From Luidia sarsii (Eukaryota; Echinodermata; Asteroidea; Paxillosida; Luidiidae), in assembly GCA_949987565.1 (NCBI GenBank), contig OX465103.1:17059280-17123279 (forward strand): a DNA stretch of 64,000 bases, in the 5' to 3' direction. Positions 50,801-59,324 of this stretch are shown here, in pieces. The notes under the pieces were generated by a model. That model was not told the origin of the DNA. It did not search any database and saw nothing but the letters and a program-made list of their open reading frames with translations. Position 1 is the first letter of the stretch; the number at the start of each line of letters is the position of its first letter. The position numbers and the translations under genes were made by a program.

Positions 50801-51708
50801 ATGTATACACTGAAGAAGGTCAGACAAAACAAATATTGAGATTCTCGGAATAAGGGGACCCGTTTGTAAGCTCAAGACATGCTTTAGATATCATTTGGGG
50901 ACGCTGAAAGCTACACTTTCCCGATCTACCGACCACGCGGTAAAATGTCTCGACTCGAGGTGATATTGATCTCCGTTGACCGCTTTGGCTGATTGCGTTC
51001 GGTTTTGTTGAAGAATATGTCAAGAGAAGATTAGAAAGCAGCGGGAGAACGACAAGAATCTTGGAAATCTAGCGCCCGTAACCTCGCTTTCAGTTCGATG
51101 CATACAATTTACATAGGCCTATGCATCCGCAAAACAACCCACACGTTTGCTCCAGATCCAACCGAGGACTATTCCTCCAGGGTGCTGCAAATGGTGCGAT
51201 TTTATCCTAGTATAGCCTAGGGTGTACCAAGATGAATTCTGAAGGGATTTACAGTTGGCATCCGAAAAGGTCGCCGTGCAGTGCACACGACAAATGTTGA
51301 TAATCATATACGGTCACTAATGCTCAGGTAAAAGATACAAATCGTTTTCAATTTCAAGATAACTGAATGGATTTCTAATTACCATTTCGCTTCAAACCAA
51401 ATCGTTCTTTCTTTTTCTTATTTCCGCGAATATTTTCTTACACCTACAGTCAAAATACACTTTGAATATGAAAATATTTATTATCTGACGCTATGAAGGT
51501 ACATTTGTTGGTGGTAGTATTCTGAATATTTGTTTTTATTATCAGTATTTTGGAGAGACAACTGATTGTAGTTTGGTTCACATTTTGGCAATCCTAAAGA
51601 GGTGCTGTGAATATTGTCTCAGAATTATTATACCTACATACTACCCCTAAAGAAGTGTACTTGGGGTTTAAGAACGAATACTTACCTGTAGAGCATCGAC
51701 TTACGCAT
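25957..51708 (-). CDS. PLEKHG-type RhoGEF, DH-PH protein (16 exons, whole gene)
   Basis: Predicted guanine-nucleotide exchange factor for Rho-family GTPases, acting at membranes and the actin cytoskeleton. Exons: 51708-51686, 44809-44679, 43968-43945, 43229-43158, 41481-41441, 39852-39754, 39225-39064, 38447-38361, 37830-37729, 37374-37264, 37004-36830, 30627-30512, 29897-29804, 28071-27844, 26690-26593 and 26076-25957. All phases agree, giving 560 residues. The DH domain (about 160-365) starts with VWELFRSECVYLIEHILVLK and includes LSDLLVAPIQHVTKYPLLLK, the conserved segment that contacts the GTPase. KVKWLGNFERLRELQQMITW links to the PH domain (about 395-540), with MYVFLFDDMLLISK and the closing helix IWLTHLKTAREKWV. 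This spacing and wording fit PLEKHG5/6/7, closest by recall to PLEKHG7. The C-terminal tail after PH is only about 20 residues, shorter than PLEKHG5. Assignment to one paralogue is uncertain; the DH-PH call is firm. The first exon is the weakest part. Confidence 0.85.
26593..26690 (-). CDS. RhoGEF exon 15 (PH)
   Basis: 98 nt, acceptor TTGCCCACAG| and donor |GTAGGC, phase 1 to 0. Encodes SGLKHGFALIQNSRYQQFVG then AYTLVASDENNK, the F.L......Y.L.A strands before the closing PH helix. Confidence 0.85.
27844..28071 (-). CDS. RhoGEF exon 14 (PH core)
   Basis: 228 nt, acceptor AATCTGCAG| and donor |GTAAGG, phase 1 to 1. Encodes SSDMYVFLFDDMLLISKMRK, a basic KKKSLPDG... loop, and FLVHKPPIPLDRVTVVEIES. 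These are PH strands 3-5 with a longer insert than in most PH domains. Confidence 0.9.
28187..28478. mobile_element. MITE in RhoGEF intron 13 (CTAAATGCAAA ends)
   Basis: 292 bp with inverted ends of about 50 bp: TCTAAATGCAAAAGAGTGAA at left, and the inverse of TCTAAATGCAAACGAGTGAA at right. The interior has GAGTG/CACTC words repeated in both directions. No coding sequence. Confidence 0.7.
28671..29030. mobile_element. Palindrome-core MITE, copy 2
   Basis: About 357 bp with ends GAAAGGCCCAATACAACGTT and the inverse AATGCTGCATTGGGCCTTTA. At 28836-28869 it holds a perfect 34-bp palindrome centred on TCGCGA. Shared with copies at 7519 and 49011. Confidence 0.8.
29041..29642. mobile_element. MITE with CRE-like and YY1-like inverted ends
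   Basis: About 600 bp. The ends read CCCTGTATAGACCCGTCTTC then TGACGTCACG ... CATCTTGGATTACACACAT; the right end is the inverse with small differences (TGACGTCACG at 29619-29628 in inverse, CATCTTGGAGTACACACAT). No coding sequence. No clear target duplication found. Confidence 0.7.
29804..29897 (-). CDS. RhoGEF exon 13 (start of PH)
   Basis: 94 nt, acceptor CTCTCCCAG| and donor |GTAGGT, phase 0 to 1. Encodes FLKDTVARMSKSNLLASTKR then TLLHEGPLTMI; the LLHEG.L.. word is the first strand of the PH domain. Confidence 0.85.
30011..30160 (-). mobile_element. tRNA-derived SINE copy E (left arm of hairpin)
   Basis: Minus-strand SINE with GAGCTATACAGCCCTTAG, a decayed B box (GAGTTGAAGTCCCGG) and the CTAGTCTTTGCCGGAGTGGG leader. 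It faces copy F head to head. Confidence 0.8.
30190..30333 (+). mobile_element. tRNA-derived SINE copy F (right arm of hairpin)
   Basis: Plus-strand copy with GACTGGCGTCCCCACCCCGG, TTAGCTCGGATGGAAGAGCA (A box) and GGGTTCAAGTCCCGGTCC (intact B box). It is the inverse of copy E across 30161-30189. Confidence 0.85.
30512..30627 (-). CDS. RhoGEF exon 12 (DH-PH linker)
   Basis: 116 nt, acceptor GCTATAG| and donor |GTGAGT. Encodes NELDGKVKWLGNFERLRELQ then QMITWPQVEDGDSKISIPE, the end of the last DH helix and start of the PH region. Very close to the same segment in PLEKHG7. Confidence 0.9.
30753..31000 (-). pseudogene. Decayed LINE reverse-transcriptase fragment
   Basis: The minus frame contains CGVPQGSCSGPLLFIVNYNF followed about 20 residues later by MHADNT. 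This matches the GVPQGS..GPLLFI ... (F/Y)ADDT reverse-transcriptase core of CR1/L2-like LINEs, with the catalytic YADD-type motif changed to HADN. Too short and altered to be active. Confidence 0.7.
31664..31970. mobile_element. Mutator-like MITE, copy 2 (right end truncated)
   Basis: Left end GCGTATTCTGTTTTCCCAGG with the same TTAGCATAAAGGCGCGCTAT segment as the other copies. The right arm (31910-31970) stops before the terminal TTTCCC part, so no target duplication can be read. Carries a perfect 38-bp palindrome at 31796-31833. Confidence 0.75.
32705..32765 (+). mobile_element. tRNA-derived SINE copy G (3' part)
   Basis: CCAGTGCGTTAACCAAGAGG then TCTCGGGTTCAAGTCCCGAA: anticodon-arm and B-box part of the same SINE family; the A-box half is missing. 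Confidence 0.65.
35605..35685 (-). mobile_element. Possible second tRNA-like SINE
   Basis: The minus strand reads GGTAGGGGAGACGCCGCTGT ... GGTTGCTGGTCCGAATCCCA, with a B-box-like GGTCCGAATCC. The A box is weak and no second copy exists in this window, so it could be chance. Confidence 0.35.
36830..37004 (-). CDS. RhoGEF exon 11 (DH CR3, GTPase contact)
   Basis: 175 nt, acceptor TTGTTTGCAG| and donor |GTAAGT, leaving in phase 1. Encodes LCEQDPRCKRLQLSDLLVAP then IQHVTKYPLLLKDIRERTED. The L.LL.P.Q...(K/R)YPLLL core is the most conserved DH segment and contacts switch regions of Rho GTPases. Confidence 0.95.
37264..37374 (-). CDS. RhoGEF exon 10 (DH)
   Basis: 111 nt, phase 0, acceptor CTGTAG| and donor |GTCAGT. 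Encodes FGNRVCPAYQRYCMNYSGAL then HYIESLKKHEDFTEFVK. The Y..YC.NY pattern is the CR2 region typical of DH domains. Confidence 0.9.
37729..37830 (-). CDS. RhoGEF exon 9 (DH, recovered from phase)
   Basis: 102 nt, phase 0 on both sides, acceptor GACCCTGCCAG| and donor ATG|GTAATA. Encodes VSASFCRDLIRIMLTKASRT then EFCHTDAVVIAFAM. It was found because the DH domain lacked about 34 residues between exons 8 and 10. Its F...L..I spacing fits the expected helix, but the donor is not strong. Confidence 0.7.
38361..38447 (-). CDS. RhoGEF exon 8 (DH)
   Basis: 87 nt, phase 0, acceptor GTGTTTCAG| and donor |GTGAGG. Encodes EPLRALQCEGHLMYIEPSKI then FANLDELSQ; the F.NL.EL word is the conserved DH turn. 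Confidence 0.9.
38597..39045. repeat. (GAGA)n/(GGGAGA)n tract
   Basis: 450-bp purine tract between RhoGEF exons 8 and 7, ending only 18 bp before the exon 7 donor at 39064. Open frames through it are Arg/Glu or Leu/Ser/Pro artefacts. Confidence 0.95.
39064..39225 (-). CDS. RhoGEF exon 7 (start of DH domain)
   Basis: 162 nt, phase 0, acceptor CTGCCACAG| and donor |GTAAGC. Encodes DKHWRDVITEVENNNS, then RRRDKVWELFRSECVYLIEH and ILVLKN: the first DH helix (CR1), whose ELF.SE.VY.....LVL pattern is diagnostic. Confidence 0.9.
39754..39852 (-). CDS. RhoGEF exon 6
   Basis: 99 nt, phase 0 on both sides, acceptor ACGACCAG| and donor |GTAAGG. Encodes GKDKDKSMIDDITTVFTNFK then IRDQDDFEFATYK, just before the DH domain. 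Confidence 0.8.
40060..41050. repeat. 19-bp minisatellite inside an inverted-end segment
   Basis: Main array 40085-40535 of GGATCAGATCCCGCAAGGA units, with a second block at 40595-40740. The segment begins AACACTGCGTTTACACTTTA and several copies of the inverse word GTGTAAACGCAACGC occur at 40551, 40694, 40786, with AAGTGTAAACG at 41037, so it looks like a decayed transposon that contains the array. Lies in RhoGEF intron 5. Confidence 0.8.
41441..41481 (-). CDS. RhoGEF exon 5 (41 nt)
   Basis: Acceptor CCACTCCAG| and donor TTC|GTAAGT. Encodes ETKKKLHALFKKKF, a very basic amphipathic segment. Enters in phase 1 and leaves in phase 0. Confidence 0.75.
42116..42756. mobile_element. Nested inverted-repeat element
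   Basis: The outer arms contain AGTGCGCCCTCAAGAG (42134-42149) and its inverse CTCTTGAGGGCGCACT (42715-42730), both next to an AACGCGTTG word. The inner arms are rich in GGCCTAAGCC and AAAACCCGGCTTAGG. The 640-bp element lies in RhoGEF intron 4 and shows no coding capacity. Confidence 0.65.
43158..43229 (-). CDS. RhoGEF exon 4
   Basis: 72 nt, acceptor GCGTACAG| and donor |GTAAGC, phase 1 to phase 1. Encodes DFIEASATAGFDSNGLDQ then DNNDGT, an acidic linker. Like exon 3 it could be skipped without a frameshift. Confidence 0.75.
43365..43530. repeat. (GAT)n, (GGA)n and (GGACGA)n tracts
   Basis: GATGATGAT at 43370-43392, GGAG-rich sequence, then GAGGACGAG hexamers to 43520. Located in the intron above exon 4. 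Confidence 0.9.
43945..43968 (-). CDS. RhoGEF exon 3 (24-nt microexon)
   Basis: 24 nt between TTTCCCTTCAG| and |GTAAGG, adding SVAAVHLQ in frame. Enters and leaves in phase 1, so skipping it would keep the reading frame. Confidence 0.7.
44679..44809 (-). CDS. RhoGEF exon 2
   Basis: 131 nt, acceptor GCAG| and donor |GTAAGT. It encodes SYAQETVPAGTNSPPHYGD through STASSTLA, a Pro/Ser-rich, probably disordered N-terminal segment. The acceptor is a GCAGCAG tandem (NAGNAG), so a form one residue shorter could be made. Confidence 0.75.
44835..45285. repeat. GA-rich low-complexity tract
   Basis: GAGAGA/GGGAGA sequence with little regular period, directly upstream (minus sense) of RhoGEF exon 2. Confidence 0.9.
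46602..46662. repeat. 24-bp tandem duplication
   Basis: AAAATGTTGCGTAAGTTGCG-type unit repeated about 2.5 times. Each unit contains a GTTGCG/CGCAAC inverted pair. Confidence 0.9.
46828..47343 (+). mobile_element. 5'-truncated RTE-type LINE insertion
   Basis: The plus frame encodes the last 170 residues of a non-LTR polymerase: KLVQTLVFPVVTYGSESWIL, ESFELWVWRRLLRIPWTARK, GRLTYFGHIMRADN and GKRGRGRPRTRWWDNI, ending in a stop at 47341-47343. These words are typical of RTE-clade ORFs. The reading frame is intact but lacks endonuclease and RT catalytic domains. The motif ATTCTCGTACAT follows directly at 47344-47355 and also sits just upstream (46796-46827, in about three tandem copies), giving a target-site duplication. 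The element ends with GATAGAT-like bases right after the ORF, as RTE elements do. Confidence 0.85.
47590..48400. other. GC/CpG-rich segment, no assigned gene
   Basis: Markedly richer in C, G and CpG than its surroundings, with overlapping open frames on both strands (the longest on minus, 48280-47588). None contains a motif I recognise and none fits RhoGEF phase. Could be an old repeat or an unrecognised 5' exon. Confidence 0.3.
49011..49226. mobile_element. Palindrome-core MITE, copy 3 (left end lost)
   Basis: Perfect 34-bp palindrome at 49046-49079, preceded by a partial repeat of its left half (49011-49037). Right end CCCAATGTTGTATTGGGCCT matches the family terminus. Confidence 0.75.
50011..50368. 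mobile_element. Mutator-like MITE, copy 3 (9-bp TSD)
   Basis: 358 bp. Inverted ends GCGTAATTGTTTTTCCCAGG and the inverse CCTGGGAAAAAAAAAACAAT. The 9-bp direct repeat TACCCGGCC flanks it (50002-50010 and 50369-50377). It shares about 90-bp arms with copy 1 but has a different, shorter middle. Confidence 0.85.
51686..51708 (-). CDS. RhoGEF exon 1 (start codon, candidate)
   Basis: 23 coding nt: ATG at 51708-51706 encoding MRKSMLY plus two bases, then the strong donor CTACAG|GTAAGTATT. Joining to exon 2 completes a Ser codon and keeps the frame. An in-frame TAG lies four codons upstream of the ATG, so translation cannot begin earlier on this exon. The start context is weak and a second ATG follows at codon 5. 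The intron to exon 2 is 6.9 kb. Confidence 0.5.
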
Positions 51709-52065
51709 ACATCCCCATGCCTAAGTTGTTGGCTCTAAATGTAAGATGTAAGAGTGATGTAGTCTCACGTAGACTCAGTGATAACGATATCAGAATCTAA
51801 TCGTGGCATGCATCGTTACCGTTATAGCTGGAGGCCCCTAGTGTACAGCGTTTGGGGATAGGCCCGTAATCACATCTCGCGCACGTGAGGCCGATGAGGT
51901 TGTTACGCTCACATAAGTGCATCTGTTACCCCCAACAACGTTCGTGGGCGAGTCTAATTGCACGAGTCCATCAAGACAAAGAACTGTCTATTCTGAAATA
52001 TCACTCAGCGAAGAAATTGACTTCCTTACGTTATCATTGTGGATAATCGATACTCGTTATACCCG

Positions 52066-52089
52066 GTTTTTTTTTTTTTTTTTTTTTTG
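52066..52089. repeat. Poly-T run
   Basis: Run of 24 T (52066-52089) followed by a G-rich stretch; could be the inverse of a retroposed poly(A) tail, though no source sequence was recognised. Confidence 0.6.
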
Positions 52090-52594
52090 GGAGGGGGGGG
52101 GTTCGCTAATTACACAGACAACGCCATCTTCAGAAATGACTGGTTTCCCCAACACCACAAAACTCCGAATATGTTCATAATAAAGACTTGTTTCCATGCA
52201 ATCACATCAATACACGTGTTAGTGTGATCATTCGGGAGCAGCTTGTATCGGCCCAGGTACGGACGCATTATGCGAACTGGCGAGCTGTAGCGCAGCAACG
52301 CCTGACTAATTGCCGGGAGTCGTGCTCCGCCGCTAATGGAGCCGGAGAAGGCGTTAAAGGAAGTCGTGTTGCATTAAGCTGCGGAGCAGATAGAATGTCG
52401 CAAAAGGAACACCCCCAAGAGAGAAAAACCATCGGACTGGAAGCGTCACAGCATTGATGATGGCACACTGTATAATAAACACACGTTTGCTTGATGTATT
52501 TCGGAGTGCAATGGAGATACTGTATATATGTTCTCGTTCCTGGCTGCCGCTCCTGTATATTTTGATATTGTTCTGCTTTGATATTGTTGTTGCT

Positions 52595-53035
52595 CTTGAT
52601 CTTCCTCGTCTTCCTCATATTCCACATCTTCTTCATCTTCCTCGTCTTCCTCATCTTCATCTTTCTCGTCTTCTTCATCTTCTTCATCTTCCTTATCTTT
52701 TTCGTCTTCCTCATCTTCCTAATCTTCTTCATCTTCCTCATCTTCCTCATCTTCCTCATCTTCCTCATCTTCTTCATCTTCCTCGTCTTCCTCGTCTTCA
52801 TCATCTTCTTCATCTTCCTCATCTTCCTCATCTTCCTCATCTTCCTCATATTCCTCATCTTCCTCATCTTCCTCGTCTTCATCATCTTCTTCATCTTCCT
52901 CATCTTCCTCATCTTCCTCATCTTCCTCGTCTTCCTCATCTTCCTCATCTTCATAATCTTCATCATCTTCCTCATCTTCCTCGTCTTCCTCATCTTCCTC
53001 ATCTTATTCATCTTCTTCGTCTTCTTCTTGCCACG
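52595..53035. repeat. 9-bp array (CATCTTCCT)n
   Basis: Pyrimidine-rich plus strand made of CATCTTCCT/CGTCTTCCT units with TTCTTCATC variants. The 176-277-residue open frames are Phe/Leu/Ile, His/Leu/Pro or Lys/Met/Arg periodic artefacts. Confidence 0.95.
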
Positions 53036-55161
53036 ATTTTTTCTCTCATCAGTTCTGTTGTGGCGTCTGGACACCGATAGCAAGGATATAAATCCCCTCA
53101 AGTTGTGATGTCTCCATGGCTCCCCTCGACTCGCCGTAAATCACAAAAAAACACACGAGCCAATGGGGCGGGAGGTGTGTTGTAGGCGCCAAGCAGCTCA
53201 ACGCCTCGTACAACGGCCACCAATTATTGTTCCAGAGCTGACATCGAGAGGCCTCTTGATGCCCAACCCCTGCCCCCATTCCTCCCTTCCTCCTCCTCCT
53301 TTCTGCCAGTCCTGTCTTCCCGGAGGTATACAGGTGCGCACGGTATAGTGTATCCGTGCGGGTCCCCCATCCCACACTCATTTCGAGTGGGGACGTATTG
53401 TCTTATTATAACGACTTCGACGTTAGCCGTTCGCGACCGTGGCGAGAATAACGCGGAGGCTTTTACGTTTATTTCCCACCGGCACTCGCTCACTTGCCAA
53501 CAGAATACCGTTACAGACAGGTGATGCAGAGAAGTAAACCATAGCAATAGGCCTATGCCCGCGTCACCAATGTGAGCCGACTGACCTCGTATTCTGCCGT
53601 CTGAAGAACCGAATGGCATATATAGCCGTATAGCCAGAGGTATCGCGTCCGCATTCTCTGCGATTTAAACGAATTCATGAACTCGCCACTCAGATGTAAA
53701 TGGCGTGTCTCACCGAGTCACCTGATATCCGCTCATTGCAGCAATCTTGGATATTGTGGGGATTTTATTGGTTTGTGTAGTTGCAGCATAGGCTAAGGAA
53801 AGGGTCACCGGGTGTACGGATGGCTGAACAATCATCAGAGATCAAAGCATTTAGGTGAAGAAGGACGTACTACTATTAGCAGTCGTGTGGTAATTTGACA
53901 ATTCCTGTCTGTTAAGATGCCAATACTTTCTAATTCAGAAAACATCCTGGTGCGTGACAACTTTAAAAACATGAAGCTTCATAATTTAGTGGCAATGGAT
54001 GTTTAGATAATGCCAAGTTATAAACGGAAGCACTCGAAATATCAAATTAAAACTAATACAATTGCGAAGTGAACTGAAATCAAAGTAGATGTCAAAACCT
54101 CCATGCAAGCAAAGATCGCTGCGGTAATTCCGCTTCTCTCCGTACGTTTAGCAACCGATTTCACACTGTGAGACTAAAATGCAATACTCTTTGCAGTTTG
54201 TCCTTGGAGAAGAAAAATCCGGGGGAAAAAATTGGAACGGTGCCCGCGAAAGCAGCGCCTTCCGGTGACGATCGAACAGACGTTGATGTACGAGAAGCTC
54301 GTAAACATTGTCCACTGTAGAGACGAAATATACAAATTACTGAGCTTACATAATGAGGAGAGAAGCTCCATGAATCACGTTGCAAGCTTGCGAACTGCTT
54401 GGGTCACATTCTGCGGATGCTGTTCGAACATAGCGTGTCCACGGTCAACGCTCCGGGGCGTCCAGCACACAACTGTAAGTATGTATATTACGCGACCCGG
54501 AAGCGTCGTAGACAGTCTACAGCAGCAGTGTTTGATTACCGGAAGGCAAGCAATACAGCGACGTTGTATGTATGGTTATGATGATACATTGGCACGGTTC
54601 GCAGTGGAAGAGTAAGAATAACGGAGCCATGTCTCCCATGAACATGGATGGTATATCCGGCTTCTCGATGTAAAAACAACAACTTTAGAGTTTCTATTGT
54701 TCACCTCGGTCATCCTGGGTAAAATCGTGATTATAAGGGATTTATACCACAAAACCTAATTTCATTTCAAGTTTCAGATTTCTGGCTTTGAAAAAGCTCC
54801 TGCTGGGATCGGAATGTCAGGCCCTCCAATTGTATAAGGTGTGTTCTGGGGTCATTTCATAAAGTAAGCAGCAATTTTGGTATATCACTTAGCCTATGTC
54901 AAAAATCAAGTTTCCAATCAACAAATATGAACAAATGGACACTGCCGAAGCAATATTATAAACCCAAATCAGAACTGATTTTCGATAGATTGTTTTTACA
55001 CGCCAACAACTTCAAGTCGCCCTGTCCTTCGAAAAGGGCAGTGTGAAAAGTGACACATTTGCGTCGCAGTTTGCAGTGCTTCGGCTAAGCCTGTGCGAGG
55101 CTCGGTACCATAAACTACACGCATGATCGGGTTCTAAATGAAAACCAAGCACCAATGGGAC

Positions 55162-55428
55162 AATGGACCTTTCCCATGAAATATGCAAATTAGACCTAGC
55201 GCATGCGCTTAACTAAATTGGTGGGCAAGCGGGCTGCCAACCAATCATGGTTTTCCACGGGTATGCGCGCGTTCCTTCTCACTAACAGTTTGGCGTGCGG
55301 TCATTGGCTATTCAGCGTCTCCACGCGCGTATTTTGAAACCTGCACGCAACGCGCACTCGTTTGCCTACCAATTTAGTAAAGCGCATGCGCCAGCCCTAA
55401 TTTGCATATTTCATGGGAAAGGTCCATT
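55162..55428. mobile_element. MITE with NRF1-like and octamer-like ends
   Basis: 267 bp, inverted ends starting AATGGACCTTTCCCATGAAA. Both arms contain ATGCAAAT (octamer) and GCGCATGCGC-like words (55199-55208 and 55382-55391), the latter matching the NRF1 consensus. No coding sequence. Confidence 0.75.
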
Positions 55429-55559
55429 ACGAGAGATCGGATACCCACGTGCGTGCGAGAGCGTGTGGGAGGCCGTCAGATGCTGGGGAAGTTATCGTGT
55501 TGATGGATTGATTAAGTAACATTGATATCCGTATTTATACCTAAAGATATCAATTGGTA

Positions 55560-55874
55560 CACTGTAAAAACGGTGCTCACATCATGCATATGGATGAAGT
55601 ATGTTGAGGCACATGGTGCACGATACATGCGCACGAGGTGATGCTCACTTTCACTCCATGCGCTTGAGGTACAGTAAATAGGGAGATGTTCTTGTACATG
55701 AAGCACTTCATGCACCTCATCCGACTTTTGCTCAAGTGATTACAATGCCACACATGTGCTTGAGCTACAGTATTTCATGTGCATGAAGTACAGTAGGTGC
55801 CTCAAGTGTTCATGATTCTGGGACAAATATGTGCCATTGCAGAAGTGCATGAGGTGCAGTTCGTTTTTACAGTG
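55560..55874. mobile_element. Tc1/mariner-type MITE, copy 2
   Basis: 315 bp bounded by CACTGTAAAAACG and its inverse with TA on both sides (55558-55559, 55875-55876). Inverted relative to copy 1 and about 60 bp longer. Confidence 0.85.
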
Positions 55875-57059
55875 TATTATGGAGGACATTGTGCATTAGA
55901 TTGTATTATATTAGATTTCTTTTTTGTCATGCTGCAAACAGCATGAACATTATTTTCCTAGTTTACAGTTTTTAAATATCTATTCATACAATATTTTAGG
56001 AAATACACAAAAATATTATAAGACAAAAACAATTATCATAAAAATGATTTGGTTCAAATTGTAACGACTCTGAACTCAAATTTTAAAGTTTCCACGTTAT
56101 TGTTGTGCTACGTTGTCATGTAACAATTCTATAATAATTTCTTTTATGTAATGTAAGAGGGGGTTTGTAGGGGTCGTCAAGGTAGCTTGGAGGGTTGGAG
56201 GTGCAAGGGGAAGGGGGGAGACACGGGAGGATGACAGGGAGACGGGCACGCAGGTTCTTTATGAGATCTCTCGCTGTCGGGCTAGGATCAATAGTTGAGG
56301 GCTGGCTATGGGTGACCGACCATTATTTAAAATAAAGAATAACTATATCCAATCCACCAGTTACATCTGCAGTACACAAATCAGCTCCAAACACAATCTC
56401 CATAAATACTCAATGTAAGCCCAGATTACTTCAGCGGGCTACACCGATGCCACGGAAACACCAGGCAAAAGGGGTACGGGACACAAACACACGTCGCTGG
56501 GCCCAGTATCACTCATTCATATACGGAAAATACACACCCGTTCCCCCAAGTCCAGTATCGCCAGCGACACCCATGCAACCCTCTTGACAACCAACCATGT
56601 GACCATATTGCGCACATGCTGTCGCCATGCTTCTCCACCAGTACTACACTATCGATGCAATAACTCTAACGTTAAACCAACGTGCGTGAATGCCAACAAT
56701 CAATTTCCCAACCAGACACAAGTTTTCGAACCCCCAAAATCACACCTTTTGGCAAACCATCTGGCACACAATGGACAATATCCTTGAACTATAATTATAC
56801 GCGGATAAATTGAAAATAATATTGGATTTATATAATCGATGTATATCTCATAAATCAAAAGTGAAAATGCAGGTTAAAATGTAGGCTCTCACCTGTGAAA
56901 CAGATTGTGCGGGCGGTGAGTAGCCCGGGGTCACCAAACTTTTACCAAACAATCCAATATGGAAGGACGCCCTCATTCGCCACCAAGCGGAGAGATACTC
57001 AGTTTAACAATGCAACTTTTACAAAACTTACAACACTTTTACAAAACAAGATACCGAGC

Positions 57060-57225
57060 GATGAAAGAGAGAATGATAGAGGGAGGAAGACTGAGAGAGG
57101 GGGGGCGAAGGGGAGAGGAAGAGAGAGAGGAGAGTGAAGGGGAGAGGAAGAGAGATCGGGAGAGAGAGGTAGGACAGAGAGAGGGAGGGAAAAGAGAGAG
57201 AGAGAGTGTGAGAGAGAGAAAGAGA
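57060..57225. repeat. GA-rich low-complexity tract
   Basis: GAGAGA/GGGAGA sequence ending in a TACATGTACATG run at 57225-57245. Confidence 0.9.
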
Positions 57226-59324
57226 TACATGTACATGTACATGTAGTCGGAAACACAACAAGGGAAAACGCAAGGTTACTTGTTAGCCTCCTCACAGAAA
57301 TAAAACATCTCTAAGGTTTGTTTGTCCCCAGTTGTATGAGTAGGTATAAATAGCTCAATGTATTCTTCTTTTGGAAACACCTTCCTAATCTTCAACGTAA
57401 CAACATGCATGCAACACGTACCTTGACCAATGTTGTGTTATCCCTTTGAATGATTGCCCTTTTTTTCATTTTTTAATGAAGAAAAGACGTGCCGGTGCTT
57501 GTGTATGCAAGGCTACAACGGCTACCCTACGTCACAGCCTTCGCTGGCATTTACTAATGCCTTTCCTAACGACCGACACTGCTGCGTTACCCCCTATACT
57601 GAATACTGAAGTAGGCAAGAAGCTTTTACTTCTACCCCATCGGACAGACCGGCACAATTAGTTCTAAAAGAAGACTTGGAGAAAGCAATCGAACAGGCAA
57701 ACATGCTGTTCATTCTCGTTAGCCGTGGTTGCCATTATACGTCACGCATGCAGACCGCCTGCAGGTCGCATAAGCAATTGTGGACGTTCGACGTGGCATA
57801 ATGACACGCGGTGCAAATCTCGTAAAATAAAACGAATGAAACGAATGACGAATGAAAATGTCATCGGTGTGAGCGAATGAGTACCTCGCAGCGCGGTCCC
57901 AGATGGTTTTATGATTGGCTCCTGCGCTCCTCGATAACAACGAGGGTGTCAGGTGATCGGCAGAGTCCAGACTTCCTCCGAGAGCCGAGTCCCGAACTCC
58001 CAAACAGACAGACCGCTGAGGGTCTAAGGAAGACTGCAAACAACGTGGGCGACATCTGAACTTTATATTCGGATCGGTCACACTATGCGCCGGTAATACA
58101 ATTGGTCAACGAAAGTCCATCCCTTCGACTGTGTCGTTCAAAAATGCAATCACAGACTTCCAAAGTTTCAGATACACGCAGACCGTGAGTTGGGGCCAGT
58201 GTTGACGCTTGCCTATCAGTTAGTCGGGCTCGAGGAGGGGGGGGGTTGTTTGGCAGAATTTGGTTCAGTGTTGTCGGCTGATGCCCGGCCTTTACGGCTT
58301 TGGTTAATGGGCAACATGAACAGCTGCACGGCCTCCATTAACACGATGCCGGATAATTAGTGTACCGTGCCGAGTGCAACTGAACTGCCCGGCTAGAGAG
58401 ACACCGGGGCAGACTGCAACGAAAGAAAAAATGATAGATCAGCCGGGGGGGGGGTGTTTCATGGCAAAGGCCGCCTCCTCCCTCTAAATATTCCTGCTCC
58501 GTGCCCTAGGCCAGGAGAGGGGAAAGCGTGGGCGTTGCGAGTGCACCGTAGCAGGAGCCGGCGGTGAAGTGCGCGGGTCCCTCGCAGCCTAATCCTCCCG
58601 GTGACGGTCTGGAGGAGTTGGCTTTTAAGTATCCCCAGACTGCATGGGCACGAGTACCGTACACGAAGACCAGCCGACCACTCGCCGCGCTTACTCCCGC
58701 TAAATCGTGAGCACGTCCGAACGCACACGCGTCAGTTGGCGCTTGCTTCACTGCGAAAACATGGCGCGCGCGGTTTTCGCCAATTTTTTTTACCCCCCAC
58801 TTTTTTTTTTATTCAGGCAAGAGGCAAAATCAATGGGAGGAATCTCCATGCAATCCCCGTATAAGTTCGCTCGAGTACAACGACTTCACTGGAGATGTTT
58901 AAACGGCAGAGTGAACCCGTTCGGATCTTGTTACTTGCGCGGGACCAACCATACACGCTGTTCATACAGCAGACTTGAGGGCACCAGGGAGATTTCCTTA
59001 AAGTCGACAACGTACCAATGTCTCAGATATTCAATGGGTTGATGAACGCGTTGTTTTTTACTTCGCTCCAATCGATGGGTCTTTCGGGCGCAGCAATGTC
59101 GCGGGGTACTCCCTATGGTAAGCCGGCAGTTACAGACGGCAGAGTATCTTCTTTCTCCCGGGTCATTGTCAGTGCGCAAGCCTGCATGGCTTTCAGCACG
59201 GCCACTGAGTCGCGGGATTGTTTCGATTGGGAGACAGCCGATGGACTAGGGATGAATTGGTCAGATGAATGTTCCTCCTCCAGTGAGCCTTGTGCTTGGG
59301 AAGAGCATTACTCCCACACCTTCT

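Larger units (their letters stand above)
44810..51685 (-). other. RhoGEF intron 1 (6.9 kb)
   Basis: Contains the GA tract, a 24-bp duplication (46602-46662), the RTE fragment (46828), a CpG-rich unassigned stretch (47590-48400), a palindrome MITE (49011) and Mutator-like MITE copy 3 (50011). Nothing recognised in 45300-46590 or 50560-51680. Confidence 0.5.

Noticed and set aside
52268..53108. Lys/Met/Arg-rich and Phe/Leu/Ile-rich open frames of 176-277 residues
   Set aside because: Products of the 9-bp CATCTTCCT array; a 9-bp unit keeps every frame open.
56889..56940. Candidate minus-strand exon reading PGYSPPAQSVSQ before a GTGAGA donor
   Set aside because: The upstream acceptor lacks a pyrimidine tract and the phase does not join RhoGEF exon 2 directly.
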